A DNA stretch of 64,000 bases from Pseudonocardia sp. TRM90224 (GTDB lineage Bacteria; Actinomycetota; Actinomycetes; Mycobacteriales; Pseudonocardiaceae). The notes beneath the pieces were generated by a model. It was not told the origin of the DNA and did no database searches. It saw nothing but the letters and a program-made list of their open reading frames with translations. The DNA lies in NCBI RefSeq assembly GCF_021245725.1, contig NZ_JAJGSX010000019.1, positions 1 to 64,000 of the forward strand, read 5' to 3'. This document shows positions 8,266 to 17,205 of the stretch, one piece after another (within the stretch, counting starts at the first letter, position 1; every line of letters begins with the position of its first letter). The position numbers and the translations under genes were made by a program.

Positions 8266-9675
8266 TCACCGGAGACCCGCGCTGCGCAACGCGTCGCGAA
8301 GCGCCCGGACCGCGTCGCCGACGGCGGGGTCGGCGAGGTTGCCGTATCCCAGCACCAGCCCGTTCGCCGCCGGATCGTCGGTGGCGTGGTAGCCGCGCAG
8401 GTCCGCCAGCCGCAACGACACCGCCGCGGTCATCACGTCGGCGCTGTCGACCTGATCGGGCAGCCGGAGCACGAGGTGGATCCCGGCGGCGATACCGGAG
8501 ACCCGCAGGTCGGGCAGCGCGCGATGGATCTCGGCGACCAGCGCGTCGCGCCTGCGGTGGTAGCGCTGCCGCAGGCGGCGGAGGTGGCGGTCGTAGTCGC
8601 CGGCCTGCAGCATGCCCGCGAACGCCAGCTGGTCGAGCACCGGCGGCGCGGTCCCCGGGTACGCGCGCAGGTGGGCGGTCCAGCGTTGCGGGGCGACGAT
8701 CCACCCGATCCCGAGCGCGGGCGACAACGTCTTGCTGAGCGACTTCAGCAGGACCACCCGCGCCGGGTCCATCCCTTGCAGCGTCCCGATCGGGCGCCGG
8801 TCGTACCGGAACTCCGCGTCGTAGTCGTCCTCCAGCACCACCCCGTCCGTCTCCCGGGCCCACCGCAGCAGCGCGGCACGACGCTCCGGCGCGAGCACCG
8901 TGCCCCGGGGGAACTGGTGCGCCGGTGTCACCAGCACGGCCCGCAGCCCGGGATGGTCGGCGAGGTCCGTCACCCGCAGGCCGTGCTCATCGGTTCGGAT
9001 GGGCACCGTCTCCAGCCCGGCCGAGCGGATGACGGTGCGCAGGCGCGTCCAGCCGGGTTCCTCGCAGCCGATCGCGGTGATGCCCTCTGCGGCGAGTGCC
9101 CGGCACAGCCTCCGGACGGCGTCGGTGACGCTGCTGCACAACGTCACGTTCTGCGCCGTTGTCACAGCCTGCCGCGAACGCCGCAGGTACGCCGTCAGGA
9201 GCTCCCGCAGGCGTGGATGACCTTCGGGCAGCGGGTGGCCGAGCTCGGTGAATGCGACCGCACCCACCTGCGACTGGACGGCGTTCGCCCACGCGCGTCG
9301 CGGGAACGCCCGGAGATCCGGCAGACCCGGAGCCAGGTCGAACTGCGGCGGGTCGACGTGGGGTGCCGGCACGGGCGCCCGTTCGCTCGCCGGCCCGTCG
9401 TCCCCCGACCAGCGCACCCGCGTGCCGGAGCCCGTCCGGGCCTCGAGGTAGCCCTCGGCGATCAGCTGGCTGAAGGCCTCCGTCACGGCCCAGCGCGAGC
9501 AGCCGAGGTCGGCGGCCAGCGACCGGCTCGGCGGCAGGAGATCACCCGCGGCGATCCGCCGCGTGCGGATCGCCTCGCGCAGCGCGGCGGTGAGCCGCTC
9601 GTGCAGCGGGCCACCGCGGGCGGCCTGCACGTCGAGCAAGACGTCCCAGGCCTGATTGGTCTGGGATTCTGGCAC
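8266..9675 (-). CDS. MocR/PdxR-type regulator (GntR winged helix fused to aminotransferase fold)
   Basis: About 469 residues from the GTG at 9675; an ATG at 9723 is also in frame and would add 16 residues. The N-terminal GntR domain reads GPLHERLTAALREAIRTRRI, then LPPSRSLAADLGCSRWAVTEAF, then GYLEARTGSGTRV. It is followed by a fold-type I aminotransferase domain with the PLP-lysine segment LLKSLSKTLSPALG (about residue 310) and NVTLCSSVTDAVRRLCRAL earlier. MocR proteins usually regulate a divergent neighbour involved in PLP, amino-acid or amine metabolism or transport. Here the divergent side holds only a small hypothetical gene, so the target is unclear. Confidence 0.88.
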   Translation of the reverse strand: MPESQTNQAWDVLLDVQAARGGPLHERLTAALREAIRTRRIAAGDLLPPSRSLAADLGCSRWAVTEAFSQLIAEGYLEARTGSGTRVRWSGDDGPASERAPVPAPHVDPPQFDLAPGLPDLRAFPRRAWANAVQSQVGAVAFTELGHPLPEGHPRLRELLTAYLRRSRQAVTTAQNVTLCSSVTDAVRRLCRALAAEGITAIGCEEPGWTRLRTVIRSAGLETVPIRTDEHGLRVTDLADHPGLRAVLVTPAHQFPRGTVLAPERRAALLRWARETDGVVLEDDYDAEFRYDRRPIGTLQGMDPARVVLLKSLSKTLSPALGIGWIVAPQRWTAHLRAYPGTAPPVLDQLAFAGMLQAGDYDRHLRRLRQRYHRRRDALVAEIHRALPDLRVSGIAAGIHLVLRLPDQVDSADVMTAAVSLRLADLRGYHATDDPAANGLVLGYGNLADPAVGDAVRALRDALRSAGLR

Positions 9676-9721
9676 AGGATTGGACGCTACCAGCAGTCCG
9701 ATCGCACTTAGCGTTGTTGCC

Positions 9722-9976
9722 ATGAGCGAACCAGGTCAGCACTACATGCACCCGTTGCTGCGCGTCCAGGTCGAGGAATGGCGCCGCCAAGCGGGGGTGG
9801 ACTCCGCGACGCCGAACGCGCCCGTCGTCGACGACCGGCGCTGCCCTTCCATGTGGTCCGGGTTGCTCAGCTGGTGGCGGTTGCGCGTCCGGCTACCGAA
9901 GCCGATCACGCCGCGCCGTCTTCCGCCGGTCGTCGACGGTGATCAGGTGCACGTGCCGCACGAGGTTGGTGCATAA
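9722..9976 (+). CDS. small hypothetical protein divergent from mocR
   Basis: 84 residues beginning MSEPGQHYMHPLLRVQVEEW, a start reminiscent of short actinobacterial proteins with an HPL-helix N-terminus. I cannot assign a family. The middle (SGLLSWWRLRVRLPKP) is basic and aromatic. It starts 46 bases from the preferred mocR start on the opposite strand, which is the position expected of a MocR target. Its last 84 bases overlap the convergent frame at 9893-10363, so at least one of the two may be wrong or truncated. Confidence 0.35.
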   Translation: MSEPGQHYMHPLLRVQVEEWRRQAGVDSATPNAPVVDDRRCPSMWSGLLSWWRLRVRLPKPITPRRLPPVVDGDQVHVPHEVGA

Positions 9977-10363
9977 CAGCTCCACCCGACCACGCAGCCC
10001 GGCCGGCGAACCGACCCACCAGTGCAGCGAGTACCACGCCAGCGGGTCGGCCAGTGCCGGCACCTGCTGTCCGAGCGTGGTGGCCAGCGTCGCGGCCGTG
10101 CTGACGCCGGGCCCGCCGTGGAAGCGGCGCTCGAGGTTCGCCAACGCGCGCCCGAGCTTGCGGGCGCGCCGACCGACGCGCCACGCATCCATTGCGCCGG
10201 CCTGCGGAGCGGCCAGCAACGCGGCCACCTCGGCGACCACAGCTGCTGCCTCCTTGCGCAGTTCCGCGATCCGCGCGGCCGCCTGGGCTGCCGAGCGGGG
10301 ATCGTGCGGTGCGAGGCGATGAGTGGGAGCGGCGTCGGGCCGCGGACCGGGTTGTGATGTCAC
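9893..10363 (-). CDS. hypothetical protein
   Basis: 156 residues from the GTG at 10363. The first half is predicted helical and Ala/Glu/Arg-rich (AAQAAARIAELRKEAAAVVAE), possibly a short coiled coil. The second half contains DPLAWYSLHWWVGSPAGLRGRVE and LLCTNLVRHVHLI. No family recognised. The start sits inside a 14-bp palindrome (10352-10365) facing the MFS transporter at 10458, so the two genes could share a regulator. The 3' end overlaps the small gene at 9722-9976. Confidence 0.45.
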   Translation of the reverse strand: MTSQPGPRPDAAPTHRLAPHDPRSAAQAAARIAELRKEAAAVVAEVAALLAAPQAGAMDAWRVGRRARKLGRALANLERRFHGGPGVSTAATLATTLGQQVPALADPLAWYSLHWWVGSPAGLRGRVELLCTNLVRHVHLITVDDRRKTARRDRLR

Positions 10364-10365
10364 AA
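10352..10365. promoter_or_regulatory. 14-bp palindrome TTGTGATGTCACAA in a divergent promoter region
   Basis: Near-perfect dyad (6-bp arms TTGTGA/TCACAA, 2-bp centre) lying across the start of the minus-strand hypothetical gene and about 93 bases upstream of the MFS start. Its arms resemble Crp/FNR-type half sites, but the 2-bp spacer is too short for a classical Crp site; a GntR-type regulator would also fit. Function inferred from symmetry and position only. Confidence 0.4.
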
Positions 10366-10457
10366 AACCGATGCTCACCCCGTCCTCGGGGAGTCCTCCC
10401 GGAGCGCAAAAGCCCCATGCCGGACTTACGATCATGGCCTTCGACGAGGAGGCCGCG

Positions 10458-11786
10458 ATGGAACGGGTTGACGGGTCCGGACAACAGGTCGACCGGAAGA
10501 ACCTGCGAACCGCCACGTGGGGTGGACTGGTCGGCACCGCGCTCGAGCAGTACGACTTCGTCATCTACGGCACGGCGACTTCGATCATCTTCACCACGAT
10601 CTTCTTCCCGAAGTTCGACCCCGCTGTCGGCATCCTCGCCGGGTTCGCCACGTATGCGGTCGGATTCTTCGCCCGCCCCGTCGGCGGGCTGTTCTTCTCC
10701 CGCTACGGCGACCGGCTCGGCCGCAAGTTCGTGCTGGTCACGACACTGTTCCTGATGGGCATCTCGACGTTCCTCATCGGCGCGCTGCCGACGTACGAGC
10801 AGGCCGGGGCGCTCGCGCCGGTGCTGCTCGTGCTGCTGCGGGTGCTGCAGGGCTTCGGCGCCGGCGCCGAACAGGCCGGTGGGGTCGTGCTGCTCACCGA
10901 GGTGGCGCCGCGGGAGCAACGCGGCCGGTACGCCTCACTCGTCTTCGTCGGCGCGGCAGCCGGCACCGCGCTCGGCGCGGTCGTGTGGATCCTCGCGCAG
11001 CTGCTCCCGCCCGACCAGCTGCACGCGTGGGGCTGGCGCGCGGTGTTCTTCTCCAGCGCCTTCGTGACGCTCGCCGCCTACATCCTGCGCAGGAGGCTGC
11101 GCGAGTCGCCGGTCTTCGAGCAGGCACGCAAGGAACAGGAAGCGGAGAGCAAGGTCGTCGACTCGCCGATCAAGAGCGTTTTCACGGTCGGGCGACGCCC
11201 GTTCTTCCGCACGTTCGCGCTCAACATCGGCGGGAACGCGCACTCGTACATATTCCAGGTGTTCATGGGCAGCTACTTGATCGAGACGGTCCGCGTCGAC
11301 CCTCGGCTCGTCCCGCAGGCACTGCTCATCGGCGCGTTGTTCGGCTGCGCATCGGCATTCGTGACCGGATTGCTGACCGACCGCTTCGGACGCCGGCCGG
11401 TCATCATCGCGGTGGCGTCGTTCCTCGTCGTCTTTCCCGCTCCCGCATTCTTGCTGCTCGACACCGGGAACCCGGCACTGATCATCATCGTGATCGTCTT
11501 GGGCTTCGTGTTCGCAGCCTACGGAACGGTCGGATCGCAGGCCGCCGCCTTCGCCGAGCTCGCCGGCTCCCGCTACCGGTACGCCGGTGTGGCACTGGGC
11601 CGCGAGTTCTCGGCGGTGCTCGGCGGCGGGATCGCGCCGTTCGTCTCCGGGCTGCTGGTCACCTGGTTCGCAGGCTGGATCGGCGCCGTTGTGTACATGA
11701 TGTCGATCATGTTGATCACGCTGGTCACGGCGATCCGGATGCCGGAGACGCGGGGGCGCGACCTCACGATCGAGGCCGACGCCTGA
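10458..11786 (+). CDS. MFS transporter, metabolite:H+ symporter (MHS) family
   Basis: 442 residues. I choose the ATG at 10458 because GAGGAG lies 6 bases upstream; an in-frame ATG at 10434 is possible. The N-terminal segment TALEQYDFVIYGTATSIIF and FFARPVGGLFFSRYGDRLGRK are hallmark MHS motifs, as in the ProP, ShiA, KgtP and CitA group. VLQGFGAGAEQAGGVVLLTE follows, and LLTDRFGRRPV repeats the motif in the second half. Members carry organic acids, osmolytes or aromatic acids; the substrate cannot be read here. A single gene with a palindrome at 10352-10365 upstream. Confidence 0.88.
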   Translation: MERVDGSGQQVDRKNLRTATWGGLVGTALEQYDFVIYGTATSIIFTTIFFPKFDPAVGILAGFATYAVGFFARPVGGLFFSRYGDRLGRKFVLVTTLFLMGISTFLIGALPTYEQAGALAPVLLVLLRVLQGFGAGAEQAGGVVLLTEVAPREQRGRYASLVFVGAAAGTALGAVVWILAQLLPPDQLHAWGWRAVFFSSAFVTLAAYILRRRLRESPVFEQARKEQEAESKVVDSPIKSVFTVGRRPFFRTFALNIGGNAHSYIFQVFMGSYLIETVRVDPRLVPQALLIGALFGCASAFVTGLLTDRFGRRPVIIAVASFLVVFPAPAFLLLDTGNPALIIIVIVLGFVFAAYGTVGSQAAAFAELAGSRYRYAGVALGREFSAVLGGGIAPFVSGLLVTWFAGWIGAVVYMMSIMLITLVTAIRMPETRGRDLTIEADA

Positions 11787-11861
11787 GCCGTCCGACCAGC
11801 GTGTTCAACGACGCTGGCACCTCGCCGAGCGGCCGCCCGGCGCCGGCGTCCCGACGCTGGG

Positions 11862-12341
11862 TCAGGTCCGCTCGCCGAGGTCCTCGACATACGCCTTGGC
11901 CCGCTCGATCTCGATCTCGATGTTCGCAGGCAGGGTGCGCCGCAGGATCGGCTCGACCAGCCACCGCACCGCCGGGTTGAGCTGAACCGCCATCGTCCTG
12001 GTCACCAGGGTGTTCTCGCCGACGCGTTCGCAGGCGAAGCTCGCCCTGAACGTCATGAGGCGGTTCCACACCTTGTTCTGCGGCAACGCGAGGAGGCTGA
12101 CATCGATTCGCTCCCCCGGCGTGAGGACCCCCTGTGCCACCATCTTCGGGGCCGGTCCCGGCAGTCCGGGCATCGTGGGGCGGAACTTGAACCGGACGTG
12201 GTCCCCGTCGCGGCGCACCCAGTCGAACGGGCCGAGCTTGTCGTCGACATCGGCGTAGCGCCCGATGTCCATCGCGAATTCCAGGAACTCGTCGGGGGTG
12301 CACGCCATGACCTTCTGCGTCCGGACCTCCACCACGATCAC
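11862..12341 (-). CDS. SRPBCC / polyketide-cyclase-like protein
   Basis: 159 residues with the START-like order. A strand-leading EVRTQKVMACTPDEFLEFAMD is followed by YADVDDKLGPFDWVRRDGDH and VRFKFRPTMPGLPGP, and the protein ends in the long helix NPAVRWLVEPILRRTLPANI...IERAKAYVEDL. Such proteins bind hydrophobic ligands or act as cyclases or AHSA1-like factors. Its start is 40 bases from the stop of the sugar permease gene at 12382 on the same strand, so it could be the last gene of that operon, though no metabolic link is evident. Confidence 0.7.
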   Translation of the reverse strand: MIVVEVRTQKVMACTPDEFLEFAMDIGRYADVDDKLGPFDWVRRDGDHVRFKFRPTMPGLPGPAPKMVAQGVLTPGERIDVSLLALPQNKVWNRLMTFRASFACERVGENTLVTRTMAVQLNPAVRWLVEPILRRTLPANIEIEIERAKAYVEDLGERT

Positions 12342-12369
12342 AGCGTAGGCCCGGGGCCGGTGGCCGCCG

Positions 12370-12444
12370 CCGTCCGCATCTCTACCGTCCGCGTCCCGAC
12401 CGTCCGCGTCCCGACCGTCCGCGTCCCGACCGTCCGCGACCCGA
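12370..12444. repeat. five tandem 15-bp units at the 3' end of the permease gene
   Basis: Units 12385-12399, 12400-12414 and 12415-12429 are identical (CCGTCCGCGTCCCGA on the plus strand). 12430-12444 differs by one base. 12370-12384 is a degenerate unit holding the permease stop codon. In the coding strand each unit encodes Ser-Gly-Arg-Gly-Arg, giving the permease a basic tail. Confidence 0.85.
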
Positions 12445-13428
12445 CAGCGTCCGCTGCAGCACCACGACGACCAGCAGGAACGCTCCGCTGATCACGGACT
12501 GCACGTTGCTGTCGAGCCCACCGACCTGGTTGATCACGTTCTGGATGACGTTGCGCAGCAGCACCCCGACGGCGGTGCCGGCGATCGTGCCGGCGCCGCC
12601 GGTCAGCAGGGTGCCGCCGATGACGACGGCCGCGATGGCGTCCAGCTCGGTGCCGAAGCCGATCACGGTGACACCCGATTGCAGGTAGGCCGCGGTCAGC
12701 GCGCCCGCGAACCCGGCGAGCAGCCCGCTCGCGGTGTAGACGAGCACCTTCGTCCGCGCCACCGGGAGACCCATCAGCAGCGCCGAGCTCTCCGCGCCGC
12801 CGACGGCGAAGACGGTCTGGCCGAACCGCGTGCGCCGCAGCACCACCGCGCCGACGACGAACAGCGCAGCGGCGATCCACACGGGCGTCCCGATGCCGAG
12901 GAACGAGCCGCGGCCCAGCGCGAGGAACGCGGGGTCGCTGATCGTGTAGGTGCGCGAGCCCTCGACCGTCAGCGCGAGCAGCAGCCCGCGCGCGAACAGC
13001 AGCGACGCGAGCGTCACGATGAAGGGCGCCAACCCGGTCCTGGCCACCAGCAGCCCGTTGACCAGCCCGATCAGGCCGCACACCGCGAGCGGCAGCAGCA
13101 GCGCGACGGCGAACCCGTACTGCGCGCCGTAGGCCGCGAGCACCCCGCCGAGGGCGTACACCGAGCCCACGGAGAGGTCGATCCCGCCGGTGATGATCAC
13201 GAACGTCATGCCGAGTGCGATCACTGCGAGGAACGACGACTGCAGCGCGATGTCGCGCAGGTTCTCGACCGAGCCGAACCGCGGGAGCACCAGCCATGCG
13301 ACGAGCACGACCAGCGCCAGCACGACCGCGGCCCCCTGCCGCTGGACGACGCTCGCGAGCAGCTGGCGGCGGACCTCCGGCGCCGCAGCCGCCGGCTGGT
13401 CGGGAGCGTCGGCTCTGGTGATCGTCAT
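12382..13428 (-). CDS. yjfF: sugar ABC transporter permease, YjfF-like
   Basis: 348 residues. The ATG at 13426-13428 overlaps the stop of the upstream permease gene as ATGA, so the two are translationally coupled. About eight to ten membrane helices. The hallmark segment ALGMTFVIITGGIDLSVGSV belongs to the RbsC/YtfT/YjfF permease family (BPD_transp_2), and the late loop IAAVVIGGTLLTGGAGT is the partner motif contacting the ATPase. The C-terminus ends in a run of SGRGR repeats made by a 15-bp tandem array, which is not part of the family fold. With the genes upstream it forms one importer. The yjfF name follows from gene order and motifs, not from a search. Confidence 0.85.
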   Translation of the reverse strand: MTITRADAPDQPAAAAPEVRRQLLASVVQRQGAAVVLALVVLVAWLVLPRFGSVENLRDIALQSSFLAVIALGMTFVIITGGIDLSVGSVYALGGVLAAYGAQYGFAVALLLPLAVCGLIGLVNGLLVARTGLAPFIVTLASLLFARGLLLALTVEGSRTYTISDPAFLALGRGSFLGIGTPVWIAAALFVVGAVVLRRTRFGQTVFAVGGAESSALLMGLPVARTKVLVYTASGLLAGFAGALTAAYLQSGVTVIGFGTELDAIAAVVIGGTLLTGGAGTIAGTAVGVLLRNVIQNVINQVGGLDSNVQSVISGAFLLVVVVLQRTLSGRGRSGRGRSGRGRSGRGR

Positions 13429-14384
13429 CGCCCGCTCCGATCGCGCGCCGCGTAGACGGCGACGATGATGATCACCGCTTGGATCATCTGCGCCGTCGAG
13501 TCCGGCAGGTTGTTCTTGATCAGCGTGGCGCGGACGAGCTGCATCAGCACCACGCCCATGACGGTGCCGAGGATGCGCACCCGCCCGCCGGAGAGCGGCG
13601 TGCCGCCCACGACCACCGCGGTGATCGCGGAGAGCTCCATCAGCAGGCCGGTGTTGGCCGGGTCGCCCGCGCCGAGCCGCGCCGTCGCGAGCACGCCGGC
13701 GGTGGCCGCGAGCACCCCGCTGATCGCGTAGACGCCCACCAGCACGCGCCGCACCGGCAGCCCGGCGAGCGTGCTGGCCTGCCGGTTCCCCCCGATCGCG
13801 ACGATCCGCCGCCCGAACGCCGTGCGCTGCACCACCAGCCCGATCACCGCGGCGAGCACCGCGGCCAGCAGCACCCCGATCGGGATGCCGAGCAGGTCGC
13901 CGGTGCCGATCACGAGGAACGCCGGGTCGCGGATGTCGCGCAGCTGCCCCTGCGCGATCACCAGCGCCAGCCCGCGGCCGCCGACGAGCAGCGCAAGCGT
14001 CGCGACGATCGGTTGGATGCCGACGTAGGCCACGAGCACGCCGCTGAACGCGCCCGCAGCCAGCCCGACGACCAGCGCAACCACAACCGCCGGCAGCGCG
14101 CCGTAGCCGAGGTAGAGCGGCACGAGCGCCGCCGAGAGCGCCATCAGCGAGCCGACCGACAGGTCGACGCCCTCGGTGCCGATCACCAGCGCCATCCCGA
14201 GCGCGACGATCAGCACCGGCGCCGCCTGGATGAGCTGCGTGCGCAGGTTCGCACCGGACACGAAGTTGGCCGTGAACAGCACGTTGAACAGCACCAGCAC
14301 GGCAACGGCGACGTAGACGCCGTAGTCCTGCAGCCACCGGGCGGCAACGGCGCGCTCCACCCGCCGAGCCGGGAGGACGCTCAC
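13425..14384 (-). CDS. ytfT: sugar ABC transporter permease, YtfT-like
   Basis: 319 residues from the GTG at 14384. A longer in-frame start at 14456 would read through a palindromic element and is less likely. LIVALGMALVIGTEGVDLSVGSLM and ITAVVVGGTPLSGG are the conserved BPD_transp_2 motifs. It pairs with the permease encoded next, its stop overlapping that start by 4 bases, to make the heterodimeric channel. A 97-base gap containing a long hairpin separates it from the ATPase gene upstream, so permease expression could be tuned relative to the ATPase. Confidence 0.87.
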   Translation of the reverse strand: MSVLPARRVERAVAARWLQDYGVYVAVAVLVLFNVLFTANFVSGANLRTQLIQAAPVLIVALGMALVIGTEGVDLSVGSLMALSAALVPLYLGYGALPAVVVALVVGLAAGAFSGVLVAYVGIQPIVATLALLVGGRGLALVIAQGQLRDIRDPAFLVIGTGDLLGIPIGVLLAAVLAAVIGLVVQRTAFGRRIVAIGGNRQASTLAGLPVRRVLVGVYAISGVLAATAGVLATARLGAGDPANTGLLMELSAITAVVVGGTPLSGGRVRILGTVMGVVLMQLVRATLIKNNLPDSTAQMIQAVIIIVAVYAARDRSGR

Positions 14385-14401
14385 AGCGCCCACCCCCGTT
14401 C

Positions 14402-14454
14402 GCCGGGAAAGCCACTTTCCCGGCGGCTGGCGCCGGCAACGTGGCTTTCCCGGC
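14402..14454. repeat. palindromic intergenic element, family 1 copy a
   Basis: Core GGAAAGCCACTTTCC inside a perfect 11-bp-arm palindrome (14401-14425). A second half copy, GTGGCTTTCCCGGC (14441-14454), pairs perfectly with 14402-14415. It sits between the ATPase and permease genes of the sugar importer. The same core occurs at 18334, 20170, 37821 and 48398. Confidence 0.85.
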
Positions 14455-14481
14455 ACCCCTCGACCACCGCGACGGTGGAGT

Positions 14482-16017
14482 TCATGGTGCTTCCCCCTCG
14501 TCCACCGCCGCGATCGCGGCCAGCACCGCGTCCTCGTTCACCTGGTCGCCCGACAGCTCGCCCACCACCGCGCCATCGCGCAGGACGACCACGCGGTCGG
14601 AGCCGTCGATCAGCTCCTCCATGTCCGACGAGATCAGCAGCACGCCGAGCCCGTCGGTGGCCAGCTCGTCGATCAACGCCTGCACCTCGGCCTTCGCGCC
14701 GACGTCGATGCCGCGGGTCGGCTCGTCGAGCAGCAGCACCTTCGGCTCGGTGCACAGCCACCTGGCCAGCAGCACCTTCTGCTGGTTGCCGCCGGAGAGC
14801 TCCGCGACGGGCTGGTCGGGGCTCGACGCCTTGATCCGCAGCCGCTCCATGAACGTCGCCACAACGCGGTCCTGCCGCGCCCTGCTGACCACGCCGAAAC
14901 GGGACAGCCGCGGCAGCGCGGCGAGCACGATGTTCTCGCGCACCGAGAGGGCCGGGATGATGCCGTCGGCCTTGCGGTCCTCGGCGAGCATGCTGATCCC
15001 GGCGCGCACCGCACCCGGCACGCTCGTCGGCACCGGCTTGCCGGCGAGCAGGACCGTGCCCCCGTCCAGCGGGAAGGCGCCGATGATCGCGCGGGCCGTC
15101 TCGCTCCGACCCGAGCCGAGCAGCCCCGCCAGCCCGACGACCTCGCCGGGCCGGATGTCGAGCGACACGTCGCTGAGCCGCGGCGTGCTGGTCAGGTGCT
15201 CGGCGCGCAGCAGCGGCTCGGCGGCGGCGGTGTGGTCGCCCCCGAAGTGATTGCCACTGAACTCGGTCGCGCCGTGCGCGCGCAGGTCGCCGACGCTGCG
15301 CCCGAGCATCTTCGAGACCAGCTCGATGCGGGGCAGTTCGGCGAGCGGCCCGGTGTGCACGAGCTTGCCGTCACGCAGGACGGTCACCCGGTCGCAGATG
15401 CGGTAGAGCTCGTCCATCCGGTGGCTCACGTAGAGGATCGCGACGCCGTCCTCGTGCATGCGCTCGATCACCGAGAACAGCGTCTCGACCTCACGCGGCT
15501 CCAGCGACGACGTCGGCTCGTCCATGATCACGACGTCGGCCGCCGTCGAGGCCGCCCTGGCGAGCGCGACCATCTGCTGCGAGCCGATCCCCAGCGTCCC
15601 GAGCGGGCGCCGCACGTCCGTGTGGATCCCGTAGCCGGCGAGCAGCTCGGCGGCCATGGCGTTGGTGCGCCGCCAGTCGATCAGGCCGAGCCGGCGCGGC
15701 TCGCGCCCGAGGTAGACGTTGCTCGCGATGCTGCGCAGCGGGACGAGGTTGACCTCCTGGTAGATCGTGGAGATCCCGGCCTGCTGCGCCTGCACCGGAC
15801 GCTGGAACACCACCGGCGACCCGCGGTGGCGCAGCTCGCCACCGTCGGGCCGGTACACCCCGGTCAGCACCTTGATCAGGGTCGACTTCCCGGCACCGTT
15901 CTCGCCGACGAGCGCGTGCACCTCACCGGGGCGCAGCGCGAACGACACGTCGTCGAGCGCGCGGGTCCCGAGGAACTGCTTCGTCCCGTCGACGAGCTCC
16001 AGTACCGGTGCGTTCAT
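14482..16017 (-). CDS. ytfR: sugar ABC transporter ATPase with two nucleotide-binding domains
   Basis: 511 residues, the usual length for RbsA/MglA/YtfR. The first domain has Walker A GENGAGKST (about 38-46), the slightly degenerate signature LGIGSQQMVALARA and Walker B VVIMDEPTSSL. The second domain has the weakened Walker A-like loop GLLGSGRSE, typical of the C-terminal half, then LSGGNQQKVLLARWL and VLLLDEPTRGIDVG. It energises both permeases. Its ATG at 16017 is one base from the stop of the binding-protein gene. Closest named relative by context is YtfR, of the galactofuranose importer; xylose or ribose ATPases are alternatives. Confidence 0.92.
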   Translation of the reverse strand: MNAPVLELVDGTKQFLGTRALDDVSFALRPGEVHALVGENGAGKSTLIKVLTGVYRPDGGELRHRGSPVVFQRPVQAQQAGISTIYQEVNLVPLRSIASNVYLGREPRRLGLIDWRRTNAMAAELLAGYGIHTDVRRPLGTLGIGSQQMVALARAASTAADVVIMDEPTSSLEPREVETLFSVIERMHEDGVAILYVSHRMDELYRICDRVTVLRDGKLVHTGPLAELPRIELVSKMLGRSVGDLRAHGATEFSGNHFGGDHTAAAEPLLRAEHLTSTPRLSDVSLDIRPGEVVGLAGLLGSGRSETARAIIGAFPLDGGTVLLAGKPVPTSVPGAVRAGISMLAEDRKADGIIPALSVRENIVLAALPRLSRFGVVSRARQDRVVATFMERLRIKASSPDQPVAELSGGNQQKVLLARWLCTEPKVLLLDEPTRGIDVGAKAEVQALIDELATDGLGVLLISSDMEELIDGSDRVVVLRDGAVVGELSGDQVNEDAVLAAIAAVDEGEAP

Positions 16018-16018
16018 G

Positions 16019-17131
16019 TCAGTACGCGTTGCCGATCTTCTGCGTCGCGTTGGTCTCGTTGTACTGGTCGTCGGAGATGATCACCGAGGCCGGGATTTCC
16101 TGGCCGTCGCCGAACTTCTTCAGCGTCTCGAACGCGAGCGGGCCGAACCGCGGGTTCGACTCGATCACGGCGTTGAAACTGCCGTCGGCCACGAGCTGGA
16201 CGGCGTTGCGGGTGCCGTCGATCGAGACGATCTTGACGTCCGTGCCGGGGTTCTTGCCCGCGGCCTTGAGCGCGTTGACCGCGCCGATGCCCATCTCGTC
16301 GTTCTCGGCGTAGACGGCGCTGATGTCCGGGTTGGCCTGGATGAGCTGCTCCATCACCGACTGGCCCTTGGCGCGCTCGAACTCGCCGGTTTGCTCGGCG
16401 ACGACGGTGAGGCCCGGGGTGCCGGCGATGGCGTCCTTGAAGCCCTTGGTGCGGTCGGTCGTCACGTTGTTGCCGGACGAGCCGAGCAGGATCGCGACCT
16501 TCCCGGTGCCGCCCGTCACCCTGATCATCTCCGCGCCGGCGCGCTTGCCCTGCTCGACGAAGTCGGAGCCGATGAAGGTCAGGTAGTCGGTGCACGGCGT
16601 GGAGGTGACCTTGCGGTCGATCGTCACGACCGGGACCTTCTTCTCGCGCGCCGCATCGAGCGCGGGCTGCAGGCCGTCGGAGTTGAGCGGCGCGACGATC
16701 AGCAGCTGCGCGCCCTGCGCGAGCATCGACTTGATGTCGCTGACCTGCTTGTTCAGGTCGCTCTGCGCGTTCGTGACGAGCAGCCGCTCGGCCGGGATGC
16801 CGAGCTTGGCGGCCTCGTCCCTGATCGACTGGGTCTCCGCGATCCGGAACGGGTTGCCCTCCTTCTCCGACTGCGAGAACCCGACGATCGCGGTGGAGAG
16901 GTCGACCTTGGCGTAGCCGGTGCGGGAGAGGTTGCACGTCGGGCCGCCGGCCTGGTCGGCGGCGGCGGTCGCGGCCGGACCCGATCCGCTGGGGGCGCTC
17001 GGCGCGCTCTCCGGGTTCGCGCAGCCCGCGAGCACGGCAGCCAGCGATGCCGCCGCGAGCACGGTGGCCCGGGCACGTCGTCGCGCCCGCGGGATCAAGA
17101 GGTTCGACGGCGCCGGTGGATGCAGGGACAT
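16019..17131 (-). CDS. ytfQ: sugar ABC transporter substrate-binding lipoprotein, YtfQ-like
   Basis: 370 residues with a signal peptide and lipobox LAGC near residue 38, followed by a Ser/Pro/Ala linker and a periplasmic-binding-protein type 1 fold. The stretch IVGFSQSEKEGNPFRIAETQ is the conserved first strand and helix of YtfQ-type furanose-binding proteins. DNNVTTDRTKGF-like and YAENDEMGIGA segments line the sugar cleft. It is first in a four-gene operon (binding protein, ATPase, two permeases) divergent from the LacI gene at 17297. In E. coli the family imports galactofuranose; the ligand here could differ. Confidence 0.9.
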   Translation of the reverse strand: MSLHPPAPSNLLIPRARRRARATVLAAASLAAVLAGCANPESAPSAPSGSGPAATAAADQAGGPTCNLSRTGYAKVDLSTAIVGFSQSEKEGNPFRIAETQSIRDEAAKLGIPAERLLVTNAQSDLNKQVSDIKSMLAQGAQLLIVAPLNSDGLQPALDAAREKKVPVVTIDRKVTSTPCTDYLTFIGSDFVEQGKRAGAEMIRVTGGTGKVAILLGSSGNNVTTDRTKGFKDAIAGTPGLTVVAEQTGEFERAKGQSVMEQLIQANPDISAVYAENDEMGIGAVNALKAAGKNPGTDVKIVSIDGTRNAVQLVADGSFNAVIESNPRFGPLAFETLKKFGDGQEIPASVIISDDQYNETNATQKIGNAY

Positions 17132-17205
17132 GGGACTCCTTCGGCCGATGCTGCAGCAGCCCGGTCGGCGTGACGACGGTCACTGCGCGACCCGGACGCC
17201 ACTTC

